NCBI GenBank assembly: GCA_028290825.1
Contig: JAQGJB010000056.1
Coordinates: 1-32,042 of the forward strand
DNA: 32,042 bases
Direction: 5' to 3'
Origin: Micavibrio sp.
GTDB lineage: Bacteria > Pseudomonadota > Alphaproteobacteria > Micavibrionales > Micavibrionaceae
The position numbers and the translations under genes were made by a program. Below, piece by piece: positions 7,680 through 16,341 of the stretch (positions are counted from its first letter, which is position 1; each line of letters starts with the position of its first letter). The notes below the pieces were generated by a model. The model worked only from the letters and a program-made list of their open reading frames with translations, did no database searches and had not been told where the DNA came from.

Positions 7680-10600
7680 ATGGTCCTCTCCGATTTCTGC
7701 ATCCGCCGTCCGGTCTTTACGATTCTTCTCATGGCGGCGCTTCTCGTTGCCGGTGTTGCCGGATATCAGACCCTTGCGGTCAGTGCGCTGCCCCGCGTCG
7801 ATTTTCCAACCATTCAGGTTTCCGCCAGCCTTCCGGGGGCCAGCCCGGAAACCATGGCGTCCTCCGTCGCGACGCCTCTGGAACGGCAATTCTCGACCAT
7901 CTCCGGCATTTCCTCGATGAATTCATCCAGCTACCTGGGTAATACGTCCATCACCCTGCAATTCGATCTGAACCGCAGCATCGACGGGGCTGCGCTTGAT
8001 GTGCAGACCGCAATTTCAACCACACTCCGTAAACTGCCGAAGGAAATGACCACGCCGCCGTCCTTCCGCAAGGTCAACCCCGCCGATGCACCCGTTTTGT
8101 TTATCGGTGTATCCTCCGACACCATGCCGTTGTCCGAGGTCAATGAATACGCCGACACCATGATGGCCCAGCGTATCTCCATGGTTCCCGGTGTCGCTCA
8201 GGCCATTATTTACGGGGAACGTAAATATGCCGTCCGCATCCAGGTCGACCCTAACAAACTCGCCGCACAGGGTCTGGGCTTCAACCAGGTGCAGCAAGCC
8301 GTCGCCGCCGCCGCCTCGAACGCCCCGTTGGGCAGTATCTACGGCCCCAAACAGCTTTTTAACATCAGCATGGAAGGCCAGCCCAAAGACGCCGCCGGTT
8401 TCCGCGACCTTATCGCCGTCTGGAAAAACGGCGCACCGATCCGGCTTGGCGATCTCGGCACCGTTGTCGATGATGTGCAGGATACTCACCAGGCCGGTTT
8501 CCTGAACGACAAACCTTCCATCGTAATCGCGATCCAGCGTCAGCCAGACGCCAACACTATCGAAGTCGTAAAACAGATCCGCGAGCTTCTGCCCAAATTC
8601 AAGGACCAGCTTCCAGCCTCGATCCAGATCACGCCTATGTTCGACCGTTCGGTCGCCATCCAGAACTCCGTCCATGATGTGCAGTTCACACTTTTCATCA
8701 CCTTCGCCCTCGTCGTTCTGGTGATCTATTTATTCCTGGGTAATGTCCGCGCCACACTGATCCCCGCGCTCGCTGTGCCGCTTTCTATTGTCGCCACCTA
8801 TGCGGGTATGGCAGCGCTCGGTTTCTCCATAAACAACGTATCCTTGCTGGCGCTCACGCTTTGCGTTGGCTTCGTCGTCGATGACGCCATTGTGATGCTC
8901 GAAAACATCGTCCGCCATATAGAGGAGGGAATGAAACCCCTCGACGCCGCCTTCAAAGGCTCGAAGGAAATTGGCTTCACGATTATTTCCATGACCGTGT
9001 CGCTGATCGCCGTGTTCATTCCGGTCCTGTTCATGGGCGGCATCGTTGGCCGCCTGTTCCGCGAATTCGCCGTCACCATATCCATCGCCATCATGTTCTC
9101 CGGTCTCATTTCCCTGACGCTTACGCCGATGCTGTGCGGGCGCTTCCTGAAGGGCGAGGCAGGTCACAGCGGACGTATTTTTAACTGGGTCCAGGACCTC
9201 TATGTCTCCAGCCTCGCGGTTGTTCTGCGCTTCCGTCTGGTCACGCTGATCGCAACATTTGTCGTTCTCGGCGTTTCCGTCTGGCTGTTCGTCATTTCCC
9301 CGAAAGGTTTCTTCCCGCAGGAAGACACCGGCTTCATCCAGATCAGCACCGAAGCCGCCCAGGATATTTCCTACGATGCCATGCTGATCAAACAAAAGGC
9401 GGCCGCGGATATAATCAAGGCCGATCCGGCCATCTTTAATGTTTTCTCCGCGCTCGGCGGCGGGCGCGGCACTTTGAACTCCGGCCGCATGTTTGTCGGT
9501 CTGAAACCCAAGAACGAACGTGCGCCCATGTCAGACGTCGTGCAGGGCTTGCGCAAGAAACTTGCAAAAATCGAAGGCATGAAAGTCTATATGCAGCCGG
9601 TTCAGAATATCCAGATCGGTGGCCAGCAGGCAAAAAGCCAGTACATCTATTCAATGCAGGCGGGCGACCTTGACCAGCTCTACGGCTGGTCTGAAAAACT
9701 GAAGGATGCCCTCGGTAGCGAATCGGGTTTCCAGGACGTCAACTCCGACCTGCAGTTAAAAAGCCTCCAGGCCATCGTCACCGTGGACCAGCAAAAAGCC
9801 GCCAGTGTCGGTATAACCTATGATGACGTTCGTCAGGCCCTCTACGGCGCTTACGGTACAGGCCAGGTCGCAAGCCTCTACACCGACGCCAACGATTACG
9901 AAGTCATCTTCGAGGTCGCCCCGCAATACCAGAAAACCATTGATGACATTGGCCAGATTTATATTTCGGGCAGCGCCGCCGGGGGCCGTGTTGTCGCCAT
10001 GAACTCGATCGCCACAATAACGCGGGGTGAAGCTTCTCTCTCTGTCAACCACCAGGGACAGCTCCCGTCGGTCAGCCTCTCTTTCAACCTTTCCCCCGGC
10101 GTTTCCTTGAGCGACGCAGTCCAGCGTATCTCCTCGATCCGCCAGAAACTCCAGGTGCCCGATTCAATCACCGGCAGTTTCCAGGGTACCGCCCAGGCAT
10201 TCCAGGCCTCCGCGCAGGGGCAGGGCTTACTCCTCCTGCTTACGATCGTTGTGATCTACATTATCCTCGGCATGTTGTATGAAAGCTTTATCCACCCGAT
10301 CACCATCCTTTCCGGCCTGCCTTCCGCCGGGCTGGGGGCGATCCTCACACTGATGCTGTTCAAAATGGATGTCAGTGTAATCTCGATCATCGGTATCGTT
10401 CTGCTGATCGGCATTGTGAAGAAGAACGCCATAATGATGATTGACTTCGCCATTGGCGCGCGGGCTGAGGGGAAAACCGCTGTAGAAGCCATTTCCGAGG
10501 CCTGCCGCCTGCGCTTCCGCCCCATCATGATGACCACAATGGCCGCGATTTTCGGCACATTGCCGATCGCAATGGGTATTGGTGACGGTGCCGAACTACG

Positions 10601-10736
10601 TCAGCCTCTTGGTGTGGCCGTTGTTGGTGGCTTGCTGACGTCACAATTGTTGACGTTGTTCATCACGCCTGTCGTCTACGTCTACCTTGAAAATCTGAGC
10701 ACACGGTTTAAACGGAAACCTGCTCAGGCCGAATAA
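7680..10736 (+). CDS. RND multidrug efflux permease (MdtB/MdtC-like)
   Basis: This 1018-residue inner-membrane proton/drug antiporter has full family length. The N-terminus is typical (SDFCIRRPVFTILLMAALL, first membrane helix), followed by the VSALPRVDFPTIQVS strand, PLERQF, and the repeated porter domains. The fourth membrane helix carries the proton-relay acidic pair in GFVVDDAIVMLENI. The second half repeats the fold and ends with the MMTTMAAIFGTLPIA loop and last helices. It most resembles MdtB/MdtC rather than AcrB. A single permease accompanies the adaptor, so it probably works as a homotrimer with an unlinked TolC-like channel. Its stop lies 15 bases from the stop of the convergent oxidoreductase gene. 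Confidence 0.94.
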   Translation: MVLSDFCIRRPVFTILLMAALLVAGVAGYQTLAVSALPRVDFPTIQVSASLPGASPETMASSVATPLERQFSTISGISSMNSSSYLGNTSITLQFDLNRSIDGAALDVQTAISTTLRKLPKEMTTPPSFRKVNPADAPVLFIGVSSDTMPLSEVNEYADTMMAQRISMVPGVAQAIIYGERKYAVRIQVDPNKLAAQGLGFNQVQQAVAAAASNAPLGSIYGPKQLFNISMEGQPKDAAGFRDLIAVWKNGAPIRLGDLGTVVDDVQDTHQAGFLNDKPSIVIAIQRQPDANTIEVVKQIRELLPKFKDQLPASIQITPMFDRSVAIQNSVHDVQFTLFITFALVVLVIYLFLGNVRATLIPALAVPLSIVATYAGMAALGFSINNVSLLALTLCVGFVVDDAIVMLENIVRHIEEGMKPLDAAFKGSKEIGFTIISMTVSLIAVFIPVLFMGGIVGRLFREFAVTISIAIMFSGLISLTLTPMLCGRFLKGEAGHSGRIFNWVQDLYVSSLAVVLRFRLVTLIATFVVLGVSVWLFVISPKGFFPQEDTGFIQISTEAAQDISYDAMLIKQKAAADIIKADPAIFNVFSALGGGRGTLNSGRMFVGLKPKNERAPMSDVVQGLRKKLAKIEGMKVYMQPVQNIQIGGQQAKSQYIYSMQAGDLDQLYGWSEKLKDALGSESGFQDVNSDLQLKSLQAIVTVDQQKAASVGITYDDVRQALYGAYGTGQVASLYTDANDYEVIFEVAPQYQKTIDDIGQIYISGSAAGGRVVAMNSIATITRGEASLSVNHQGQLPSVSLSFNLSPGVSLSDAVQRISSIRQKLQVPDSITGSFQGTAQAFQASAQGQGLLLLLTIVVIYIILGMLYESFIHPITILSGLPSAGLGAILTLMLFKMDVSVISIIGIVLLIGIVKKNAIMMIDFAIGARAEGKTAVEAISEACRLRFRPIMMTTMAAIFGTLPIAMGIGDGAELRQPLGVAVVGGLLTSQLLTLFITPVVYVYLENLSTRFKRKPAQAE

Positions 10737-10751
10737 GAAAAGGCTGATAAA

Positions 10752-11831
10752 TTACGCCCGCGCATATTGAACCGGCAGTTTAACCGCATCTTTCTTATGC
10801 ACCTGCCGTGCCGCTTCGATCGGCCAGTAGGGGTTCCGCAACATCTCCCGGGCCAGATAAACCATATCCGCCTGTCCGTTCCGGATAATCTGGTCCGCCT
10901 GCATCGGTTCGGTAATCATCCCGACTGCGGCAGTCAGAACCCCCGCCTCGCGCCGGACTTTTTCGGCGAGGGGGACCTGATACCCCGCGCCCGCGGCCTG
11001 GCTGTAAACCGCACCGTCTTCCGCGCGCATACCGCCGGACGAACAATCAACAAGATCAACCCCGGCAGATTTCAGAAGCTTCGCCAGTTCAACTGAATCA
11101 TCAACCGTCCATCCCCCGTCAACCCAATCTGTAGCTGACAGGCGAACGCTTAACGGTAAATTATCCGGCCACTCCGTCTTCACCGCCGCAATAATATCAA
11201 GCAGCATACGCGCACGGTTCGGCAAGGACCCGCCATATTCATCGCTGCGCGTATTGGTCAGCGGCGAAAGAAAGCTATTGATCAGATATCCATGCGCTCC
11301 GTGAATCTCCAGCCACTCATATCCTGCCTCCTTCGCCCGACGCGCCGTATCGCGAAACGCTGCAACAATCGTACCGATCCCCGCCTTGTCCAGTGGCGTC
11401 GGCTTTTTCATCTGCGATCCGCCAAACGGCACATCCGTCGGGCCCACAATATCCCAGTCACCCTGACTGTCATTAAGGTGAGCACCACCGTCCCACGGCA
11501 ATGCCGAACTCGCCTTGCGGCCCGCATGCCCGATTTGAATCCCCGGCACAACCCCGTGCTGTTTCAAAAAATTCGTAATGCGGGCGAGGGGTTCAATCTG
11601 GCTGTCCTGCCACAAACCCATGCATCCCGGCGTGATGCGGCCTTCCGCTGTCACCGCTGTGGCCTCCGTTATAATCAATGCCGCGCCGCCGACTGCGCGC
11701 GTCCCCTGATGCACAAGATGCCAGTCATTGGCATGCCCGTTTTCCGCCGAATACTGACACATCGGCGAAACGCCGATCCGGTTTTTAAGGGTGATGGATT
11801 TGATGGTGAGGGGGTCAAACAGATGCGGCAT
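10752..11831 (-). CDS. NADH:flavin oxidoreductase, Old Yellow Enzyme family (YqjM-like)
   Basis: This FMN-dependent ene-reductase of 359 residues has a TIM-barrel fold and is probably cytosolic. It belongs to the YqjM/thermophilic-like class, shown by C25 and Y27 in VSPMCQYS, which tune FMN in that class. The substrate-binding pair H177 and H180 sits in IHGAHGYL, followed by FLSPLTNTRSDEYGGS and NR, a diagnostic block. Family members reduce activated C=C bonds of enones and electrophiles; the natural substrate is unknown. The ATG at 11831 is supported by AAGGAA on the - strand (plus 11839-11844), seven bases away. It lies downstream of the thermonuclease-like gene on the same strand with a 75-base gap containing a candidate promoter. 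Confidence 0.93.
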   Translation of the reverse strand: MPHLFDPLTIKSITLKNRIGVSPMCQYSAENGHANDWHLVHQGTRAVGGAALIITEATAVTAEGRITPGCMGLWQDSQIEPLARITNFLKQHGVVPGIQIGHAGRKASSALPWDGGAHLNDSQGDWDIVGPTDVPFGGSQMKKPTPLDKAGIGTIVAAFRDTARRAKEAGYEWLEIHGAHGYLINSFLSPLTNTRSDEYGGSLPNRARMLLDIIAAVKTEWPDNLPLSVRLSATDWVDGGWTVDDSVELAKLLKSAGVDLVDCSSGGMRAEDGAVYSQAAGAGYQVPLAEKVRREAGVLTAAVGMITEPMQADQIIRNGQADMVYLAREMLRNPYWPIEAARQVHKKDAVKLPVQYARA

Positions 11832-11867
11832 GATCGGGTTCCTTGAAATCTCTTTTCCGGGAGAGTG

Positions 11868-11895
11868 AAGATAAACCGAAACGCGTTATTTACAA
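11868..11895 (-). promoter_or_regulatory. Candidate sigma-70-type promoter for the oxidoreductase gene
   Basis: On the - strand TTGTAA (plus 11890-11895) and TATCTT (plus 11868-11873) are separated by 16 bases. Each matches the consensus at four of six positions. The predicted start of transcription would give a leader of about 30 bases to the ATG at 11831. It is weak and rests on pattern alone. Confidence 0.3.
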
Positions 11896-11906
11896 GCCGT
11901 CTGACT

Positions 11907-12506
11907 TTAAGGGCGGGGGCAATCCGCTGGCCGGTTTTTCTTCTTGTTGTTGCAATTGCGCCACCGTGTAGGGTCATCCATCTGCATGCCCCAGATGCCG
12001 ATCTTCCCGGCACGCGCTTCATCCTCAAGGGATTTATAGGCGCCCTTGCTATACTTCATATCCGCCGTGGCGTAACCCTGGCGCACCATTTCGGCGCCGA
12101 TATTCCTGCCGCCTGCCGTAACGCATGTGGCGACCCAGCGGTTATAGCTCGGCAACACCATTTCACAGGTCATGGCATCGCCACCGATAATTTTCTCTAA
12201 TCCTTCACGGGCAAATTCTCCGCAGGCCGTGGCTTTGCCGTCCTTGCTACACATCTGCTTCAGTTCCGGCGCGTCGATGCCCCAGACCCGTAACGCAATA
12301 TCCTGACCCGCATGCGTGAGCCTGAAAGTATCACCGTCATGAAAATCTTTGGCCCGGCCGGAAATTTTTGATCCCTTGCCCAGAATGGTAGTCGCCGGTG
12401 CGTCTGACTCATTCCCGGACGAAGGTCCGAGCGCAAGAGTGCCCCCAACCCCGATACCCAGACCGGCGGTGAGTCCGATGAAAAGCGTCTTTATATGTGT
12501 CTGCAT
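11907..12506 (-). CDS. Membrane-anchored thermonuclease-like (SNase domain) protein
   Basis: This protein carries a staphylococcal-nuclease-like OB-fold domain at about residues 48-180 of 199. DGDTFRL (57-63) holds the metal-binding Asp. LRVWGIDAPE (72-81) carries R73 and the acidic partner E81, and R123 in YNRWVA matches the second catalytic Arg. An N-terminal hydrophobic stretch (about 5-27) is a signal or single anchor, so the domain probably acts in the periplasm or outside. Six cysteines follow, consistent with disulfides. I prefer the ATG at 12506; a TTG at 12524 would add six residues, and neither has a clear ribosome site. The C-terminal tail is basic (NNKKKNR). Nuclease activity is a family expectation. 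Confidence 0.88.
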   Translation of the reverse strand: MQTHIKTLFIGLTAGLGIGVGGTLALGPSSGNESDAPATTILGKGSKISGRAKDFHDGDTFRLTHAGQDIALRVWGIDAPELKQMCSKDGKATACGEFAREGLEKIIGGDAMTCEMVLPSYNRWVATCVTAGGRNIGAEMVRQGYATADMKYSKGAYKSLEDEARAGKIGIWGMQMDDPTRWRNCNNKKKNRPADCPRP

Positions 12507-12536
12507 GGAAAGGACAATATTCAAAACATAATCTTA

Positions 12537-12583
12537 TGGCAATCGTAAAATTTCCCGGCGATAATCCAGCGATAATATTGCCA
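12537..12583. repeat. Inverted repeat enclosing an 11-bp-period direct repeat in a divergent intergenic region
   Basis: TGGCAAT (12537-12543) and ATTGCCA (12577-12583) are reverse complements. Between them GCGATAAT occurs twice, at 12558-12565 and 12569-12576, a period of 11 bases or about one helical turn. The site lies between the divergent thermonuclease-like gene and the small DUF6356-like gene. It could be a regulator-binding site; no regulator is linked. Confidence 0.3.
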
Positions 12584-12630
12584 AAACCGCCTTTTTGAAG
12601 TCTTCTGATACATGACAGAGGAAGCCAGCA

Positions 12631-12861
12631 ATGCTTAAAAAATGTACCAGCCATCTCAACGAAGTCCACGAAACTTACGGTGAACATCTTTGTTTCGCCA
12701 TGGAAATTTCGTGGCTGATGCTTTCGGGCGCGGTGATGATTTTCCTTCATGCGCTGATCCCAGGAATCTTCATCCGTAACGGCAGCCAGCGCATCAATCT
12801 GATGGCGCAAAAAATCCGCACCCGCCAGAACGATCCGACCATTCAGGATTTTGTAATCTAA
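12631..12861 (+). CDS. Small DUF6356-like membrane protein
   Basis: This 76-residue protein has an amphipathic start, HLNEVHETYGEHLCFAM, followed by one hydrophobic segment with the HALIPGIF motif. That resembles the short alphaproteobacterial DUF6356 family of unknown function. The ATG at 12631 is well supported by GAGGAA (12618-12623) seven bases upstream. The stop overlaps the stop of the convergent AI-2E family gene by a few bases (12858-12861). The protein is probably an inner-membrane accessory of unknown role. Family assignment is from memory of the motif and moderately certain; that it is a real gene is well supported. Confidence 0.75.
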   Translation: MLKKCTSHLNEVHETYGEHLCFAMEISWLMLSGAVMIFLHALIPGIFIRNGSQRINLMAQKIRTRQNDPTIQDFVI

Positions 12862-13937
12862 GGGGCCGTCGCGTCCAGTTGCTGCTTCTCCGCGCGCCCC
12901 AGTTCGGTGATCAGAGAGTACGCCACGGCCAGCAGTGTCGGCCCGATGAAAATCCCGATAAACCCGAACGCTATAATCCCTCCAAATACCCCCAGCAAAA
13001 CCAGAAGCAATGGCAACGAACTGCCCAGGCTGATGAAGTAAGGCCGTACGATAAAATCCATCACGCAGACAATAACGATGCCCCAGATCGCAATGAAAAT
13101 TCCGTAGCCCATCTGGTCCGTGTGGAACAGCCACACCGTAATCGGCACAAATAAAATCGGAAATCCGCCTGGCACAAACGATAAAATCACCGCCAGCAAC
13201 CCGAGGAATCCGGCACCCGGAACATGCGCGATCCAGAACCCCGCCGCCGCAAGCAACCCTTGTCCGATCGCCGTACCTAAAATCCCGTAAACCACGCCGA
13301 TCATGGTGTTCTTTGAGACCAGCAATAAATGCGGCCCCCATTCACCCCCAAAGCGGGCAATCAGCGCACTGATGAGCTGAGCCACCTGCGTTCCCTTGCG
13401 GAAGAAGAAAAACGCAATCAAAACCCCAAGCGATAAATCCAGAATGCCATGCCCGATCGATCCACCGTAATGCAACAATAACTGGCTGATCGTTCCGGCA
13501 TTGTTTTGCAGGGCCGACACAATGCTCTGCTTGTCTTTGGCGTAGGTAATCCATACCTCGCTGAAAAACGCACCAAGCCCGGGAAAATCAGTAACCCACA
13601 CCGGGGGCCTGGAGAAATCACCCTGCAGGCTCTCCATAAAGATCGCTTTCAGATGCGCGAAATCCCCGGTCATGCTTGTGCCGAGGAAAATCAGCGGTAC
13701 AAGAAAACAAACCGCGAGGAGGAGGGTGATTATAGCCGCAGACAGGGTAGGACGCCCCCCCAGTTTCCGGTCAAGCCACATAAAGGCCGGCCACGCCGAA
13801 AGCGCAAGGATTGTCGCCACCAAAATCGCCGGAATAAACGGCGTCAGAATATAAAGACACCCGATCAGCAAAGCCGCCGTGGAAACAATAATTACCATGG
13901 TCCGGTAAAAAGCGATTTTATCAACATTGGTCAGCAT
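12858..13937 (-). CDS. AI-2E family transporter (PerM/YdiK-like membrane protein)
   Basis: This 359-residue polytopic protein of the UPF0118/AI-2E exporter family has two hydrophobic helices at the N-terminus (about 15-55), a third at about 65-85, a soluble stretch, and then a cluster of C-terminal helices. The conserved PGGFPILFVP and FIGPTLLAVAYSLITE motifs are visible. Members move small molecules or ions; the autoinducer-2 name comes from one E. coli member and should not be taken as function here. The family is usually stand-alone. It lies on the - strand, 87 bases downstream of the holin-family gene, and converges with the small DUF6356-like gene. No strong ribosome site is visible at the ATG at 13937. 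Confidence 0.9.
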   Translation of the reverse strand: MLTNVDKIAFYRTMVIIVSTAALLIGCLYILTPFIPAILVATILALSAWPAFMWLDRKLGGRPTLSAAIITLLLAVCFLVPLIFLGTSMTGDFAHLKAIFMESLQGDFSRPPVWVTDFPGLGAFFSEVWITYAKDKQSIVSALQNNAGTISQLLLHYGGSIGHGILDLSLGVLIAFFFFRKGTQVAQLISALIARFGGEWGPHLLLVSKNTMIGVVYGILGTAIGQGLLAAAGFWIAHVPGAGFLGLLAVILSFVPGGFPILFVPITVWLFHTDQMGYGIFIAIWGIVIVCVMDFIVRPYFISLGSSLPLLLVLLGVFGGIIAFGFIGIFIGPTLLAVAYSLITELGRAEKQQLDATAP

Positions 13938-14024
13938 GAAAAAAATCCATGAAATTAGGAAATGTCCAGCCCGCTAGGACTGCGCCTATCGTACTGCATC
14001 ATTTTCCAAAAGGATAGGGTGGCT

Positions 14025-14369
14025 TTAGTCGCTCTTGACCAGTGCTTTGAGGACGATGTTCACCAGGGTCAGCACAATCCCGCCCCAGAACGCCGAGGCA
14101 AAGCTGGCAATATAAAATCCCGGAATGAAATTAGCCGCCAGTTCGATCATCAGGGCATTGATGATAAACCAGAAGATCCCCAGCGTCATGATCGTCAGGG
14201 GCAGTGTGATGATTTTTAACACCATGCCGATCGTGGCGTTTACCAGCCCGATAACAACCGCCGCAATCAACGCCGCACCAGCCCCGTCAACGACAAAGCC
14301 GGGAACGATCTGCGATACCAGCCAGATGGCAAGCGCGCTCAAAGCCCAGTGAATAAGAATCTTTTCCAT
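14025..14369 (-). CDS. Phage holin family protein (YvlD-like, PF04020 type)
   Basis: This 114-residue protein is almost entirely membrane-embedded, with four predicted helices. It has the family pattern of an IHWALSALAIWLVSQIVPGF start, a central LVNATIGMVLKIITLPLTIMTLG segment and a terminal LVNIVLKALVK helix. Despite the name, most members are chromosomal inner-membrane proteins of unknown role (YvlD), and there are no phage genes around it. The ribosome site is weak. It diverges from the copper-binding protein gene across a 132-base region that holds the MerR-type promoter candidate. Confidence 0.88.
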   Translation of the reverse strand: MEKILIHWALSALAIWLVSQIVPGFVVDGAGAALIAAVVIGLVNATIGMVLKIITLPLTIMTLGIFWFIINALMIELAANFIPGFYIASFASAFWGGIVLTLVNIVLKALVKSD

Positions 14370-14386
14370 GCCTCTAATTTAGAAGT

Positions 14387-14417
14387 TTTACCGCTAATAG
14401 CAATAGCGGTGTGCAAT
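14387..14417 (+). promoter_or_regulatory. MerR/CueR-type promoter candidate (dyad in a 19-bp spacer)
   Basis: A dyad with arms ACCGCTA (14390-14396) and TAGCGGT (14404-14410) and a 7-base centre lies between TTTACC (14387-14392, -35) and TGCAAT (14412-14417, -10). The spacer between the hexamers is 19 bases. MerR-family activators such as CueR use exactly this design: an over-long 19-base spacer holding an ACC-N15-GGT dyad. The downstream gene encodes a Cys-rich copper-binding protein, which fits a metal response. A second -10-like hexamer, TATAAC at 14440-14445, has no good -35. No MerR-family gene is in the window. Confidence 0.55.
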
Positions 14418-14501
14418 AAGCGACTGCCATTGCGGAACTTATAACCGTCTCCGGCGGTAGGAATAGCGCCCGAAATCAAAAAAAATCCGAGGAGATTCCC
14501 C

Positions 14502-14903
14502 ATGTTTCACAATATCGACGGCGCTATGAACAGCTGTATAGAATCCTGCGGCGATTGCGCGAATGAATGCAAAGAAGTGTTGTTTCAGCATTGCCTTAAT
14601 AAAGGCGGCGCACATATAGAACAGAGCCATGTCAACCTAATGGTAGATTGTATCCAGATATGCCGCATGACGGCCGACTTTATGCTGCGCGGTTCCGATA
14701 TGCATATGCTCAGCTGTGCTCTTTGCGCCGAAATCTGCGACGCCTGTGCGGCGTCCTGCGAGGAAATCGGGGACGAAGAAATGCAGGAATGTGCGGAACT
14801 CTGCCGCCAATGCGCTGAATCCTGCCGCGAAATGAGCGGTAACATTCACCTTCCGCATGAATCCACAATGACACATTCACAGGCAACCCGGCCCTATATG
14901 TAG
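14502..14903 (+). CDS. Cys-rich four-helix bundle copper-binding protein (Csp/DUF326-like)
   Basis: This 133-residue protein has 16 cysteines at positions 12, 16, 19, 23, 31, 50, 54, 72, 75, 79, 82, 86, 97, 101, 104 and 108. They fall in CxxxC and CxxC spacings that line the inside of helices, as in the copper storage proteins (Csp) and DUF326 family. Met and His clusters (MHML, HxxQSH) add further soft-metal ligands. No signal peptide is visible, so it is probably a cytosolic Csp3-type store of Cu(I). The start has an excellent GAGGAG ribosome site at 14489-14494, seven bases before the ATG. The MerR-type promoter lies about 85 bases upstream. It leads a three-gene unit with the hydrolase and the PfpI-like protein. 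Confidence 0.9.
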   Translation: MFHNIDGAMNSCIESCGDCANECKEVLFQHCLNKGGAHIEQSHVNLMVDCIQICRMTADFMLRGSDMHMLSCALCAEICDACAASCEEIGDEEMQECAELCRQCAESCREMSGNIHLPHESTMTHSQATRPYM

Positions 14904-14925
14904 AGAAAGAAACAAGGAAAAGAAA

Positions 14926-15756
14926 ATGCAGGATCTGATTTTTGTACACGGCATGTTCCAGAACCCGAAAAGTTGGGAGAACTGGGTCAGCTATTTCAGC
15001 GCGCAGGGCTACAACTGTATTGTGCACGCTTGGGCTTTTCATGAAGGTGAGCCGGTCGCGCTTCGAAATAATCCCCCGTCCGGCCTTGGTGAGCTTCGTC
15101 TCGAAACCGTACTCAATCACATTGAGAGTGTGGCGTCGCAATACGCGCATCCCATTATGATCGGTCATTCCGTCGGTGGCCTTATCGTCCAGATTTTAAT
15201 TGCGCGTGGGGCCATCGCCGCTGGGGTTGCCATTGACTCCGTTGCGCCCAACGCCATGCTTGATCTGGATTGGAGCTTCCTCAAAAACAGCGCCGTTATC
15301 ACCAACCCACTCAAAGGGAATGAACCGGTCTACATGGATGCCAAAACCTTTCATAATGCCTTCGCCAACACCCTGACCGAAGCGGAGGCTGCCCAGGCTT
15401 TCGGAACCTTTGCCACCCATGACAGCCGCAATATCTTGCGCGACTGCATGGGTCATCTTGGCCACATCGATCTCGACGCGCCGCATGCACCCTTGCTTTT
15501 GATTGCAGGTGAAAAGGATGAAATTATTCCGGCGTCCCTGACAGAAAAAAATTTCAAGGCTTACAAGGATAAAGGCAGCATCACGACCTTCAAGCAATTT
15601 GCCGGACGCAGCCACTACATTTGCGGTGAACCTGGCTGGGAAGATGTCGCTGGTTATGTGGCCCAGTGGCTCAACCATCATGCTAATGCGGGCGTTTCAA
15701 TTCCCTACGGAACCGCACCTCAATCTGTTTCAACTAACCGTACAACTCTCAATTAA
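14926..15756 (+). CDS. Alpha/beta hydrolase
   Basis: This 276-residue cytosolic alpha/beta-hydrolase fold protein starts with the oxyanion-loop motif FVHGMFQN. The nucleophile elbow is GHSVGG with Ser82. The likely acid is D198 (GEKDEIIP) and the catalytic His is H230 (GRSHYICG). It resembles lysophospholipase/esterase-like members; the substrate is unknown. AAGGAAA lies just before the ATG. It begins 22 bases after the copper-binding protein gene and ends 12 bases before the PfpI-like gene, whose ribosome site overlaps this stop region. The three genes are therefore probably one mRNA. The Ser-rich C-terminal tail after about residue 255 is not part of the fold. Confidence 0.9.
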   Translation: MQDLIFVHGMFQNPKSWENWVSYFSAQGYNCIVHAWAFHEGEPVALRNNPPSGLGELRLETVLNHIESVASQYAHPIMIGHSVGGLIVQILIARGAIAAGVAIDSVAPNAMLDLDWSFLKNSAVITNPLKGNEPVYMDAKTFHNAFANTLTEAEAAQAFGTFATHDSRNILRDCMGHLGHIDLDAPHAPLLLIAGEKDEIIPASLTEKNFKAYKDKGSITTFKQFAGRSHYICGEPGWEDVAGYVAQWLNHHANAGVSIPYGTAPQSVSTNRTTLN

Positions 15757-15768
15757 GGATAAAATATC

Positions 15769-16332
15769 ATGGAAAAAAATCTTTCCGGTAAACGCATCGC
15801 TTTTCTTGCAACCGATGGCGTCGAACAAAGCGAGCTTTCGAAGCCTTGGGATGCCATCAAAGGGGCAGGGGCCGAGGTCATTCTTGTCTCTCTTGATGCA
15901 GGTAAAATCCAGGGTATGGAGCATGACGAAAAAGGCCAGCAGTTCAATGTGGATCAGGTCATTAGCGACGTCAGCGCCGCCGATTTTGACGGACTTGTCC
16001 TTCCGGGCGGCGTTGCCAATCCCGATAAGCTGCGTATGGAAGAAGACGCCGTATCCTTCGTGCGGGATTTCTTCGAACAATCAAAACCTGTCGCCGCCAT
16101 CTGTCATGGCCCCTGGACGTTGATTGAGGCTGATGTCTTAAAGGGACGCACCATAACCTCCTGGCACAGCCTGAAAACCGACATCATTAATGCCGGCGGT
16201 GAATGGGTCGATGAAGAAGTCCATGTCGATCAGGGCCTCGTCACCAGCCGTAAACCCGATGACCTTGATGCGTTCTGTGCCAAAGCCATCGAAGAATTCA
16301 GCGAAGGCCGCCATGAGGGTCAGAGAGTTTAA
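15769..16332 (+). CDS. DJ-1/PfpI family protein (YhbO-like type 1 glutamine amidotransferase domain)
   Basis: This 187-residue protein has the single DJ-1/PfpI domain. The nucleophile is C112 in AAICHGPW, followed by H113, and the conserved Glu is E19 in DGVEQSEL. This matches YhbO/PfpI proteins implicated in stress resistance, with reported glyoxalase/deglycase or protease-like activities; which applies here is open. AAGGA at 15755-15759 precedes the ATG. It closes the unit headed by the copper-binding protein and is followed by a strong hairpin terminator. Linked expression with a metal-responsive promoter would make it part of a metal/electrophile stress response. Confidence 0.92.
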   Translation: MEKNLSGKRIAFLATDGVEQSELSKPWDAIKGAGAEVILVSLDAGKIQGMEHDEKGQQFNVDQVISDVSAADFDGLVLPGGVANPDKLRMEEDAVSFVRDFFEQSKPVAAICHGPWTLIEADVLKGRTITSWHSLKTDIINAGGEWVDEEVHVDQGLVTSRKPDDLDAFCAKAIEEFSEGRHEGQRV

Positions 16333-16341
16333 TCTAAATAA

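Noticed and set aside
13962-14219. Small + strand frame over the holin-family gene
   Set aside because: It has no ribosome site and lies antisense to a well-conserved membrane protein.
14025-14369. Phage remnant because of the holin family name
   Set aside because: YvlD-like proteins are ordinary chromosomal membrane proteins, and no lysis, integrase or structural phage genes are near.
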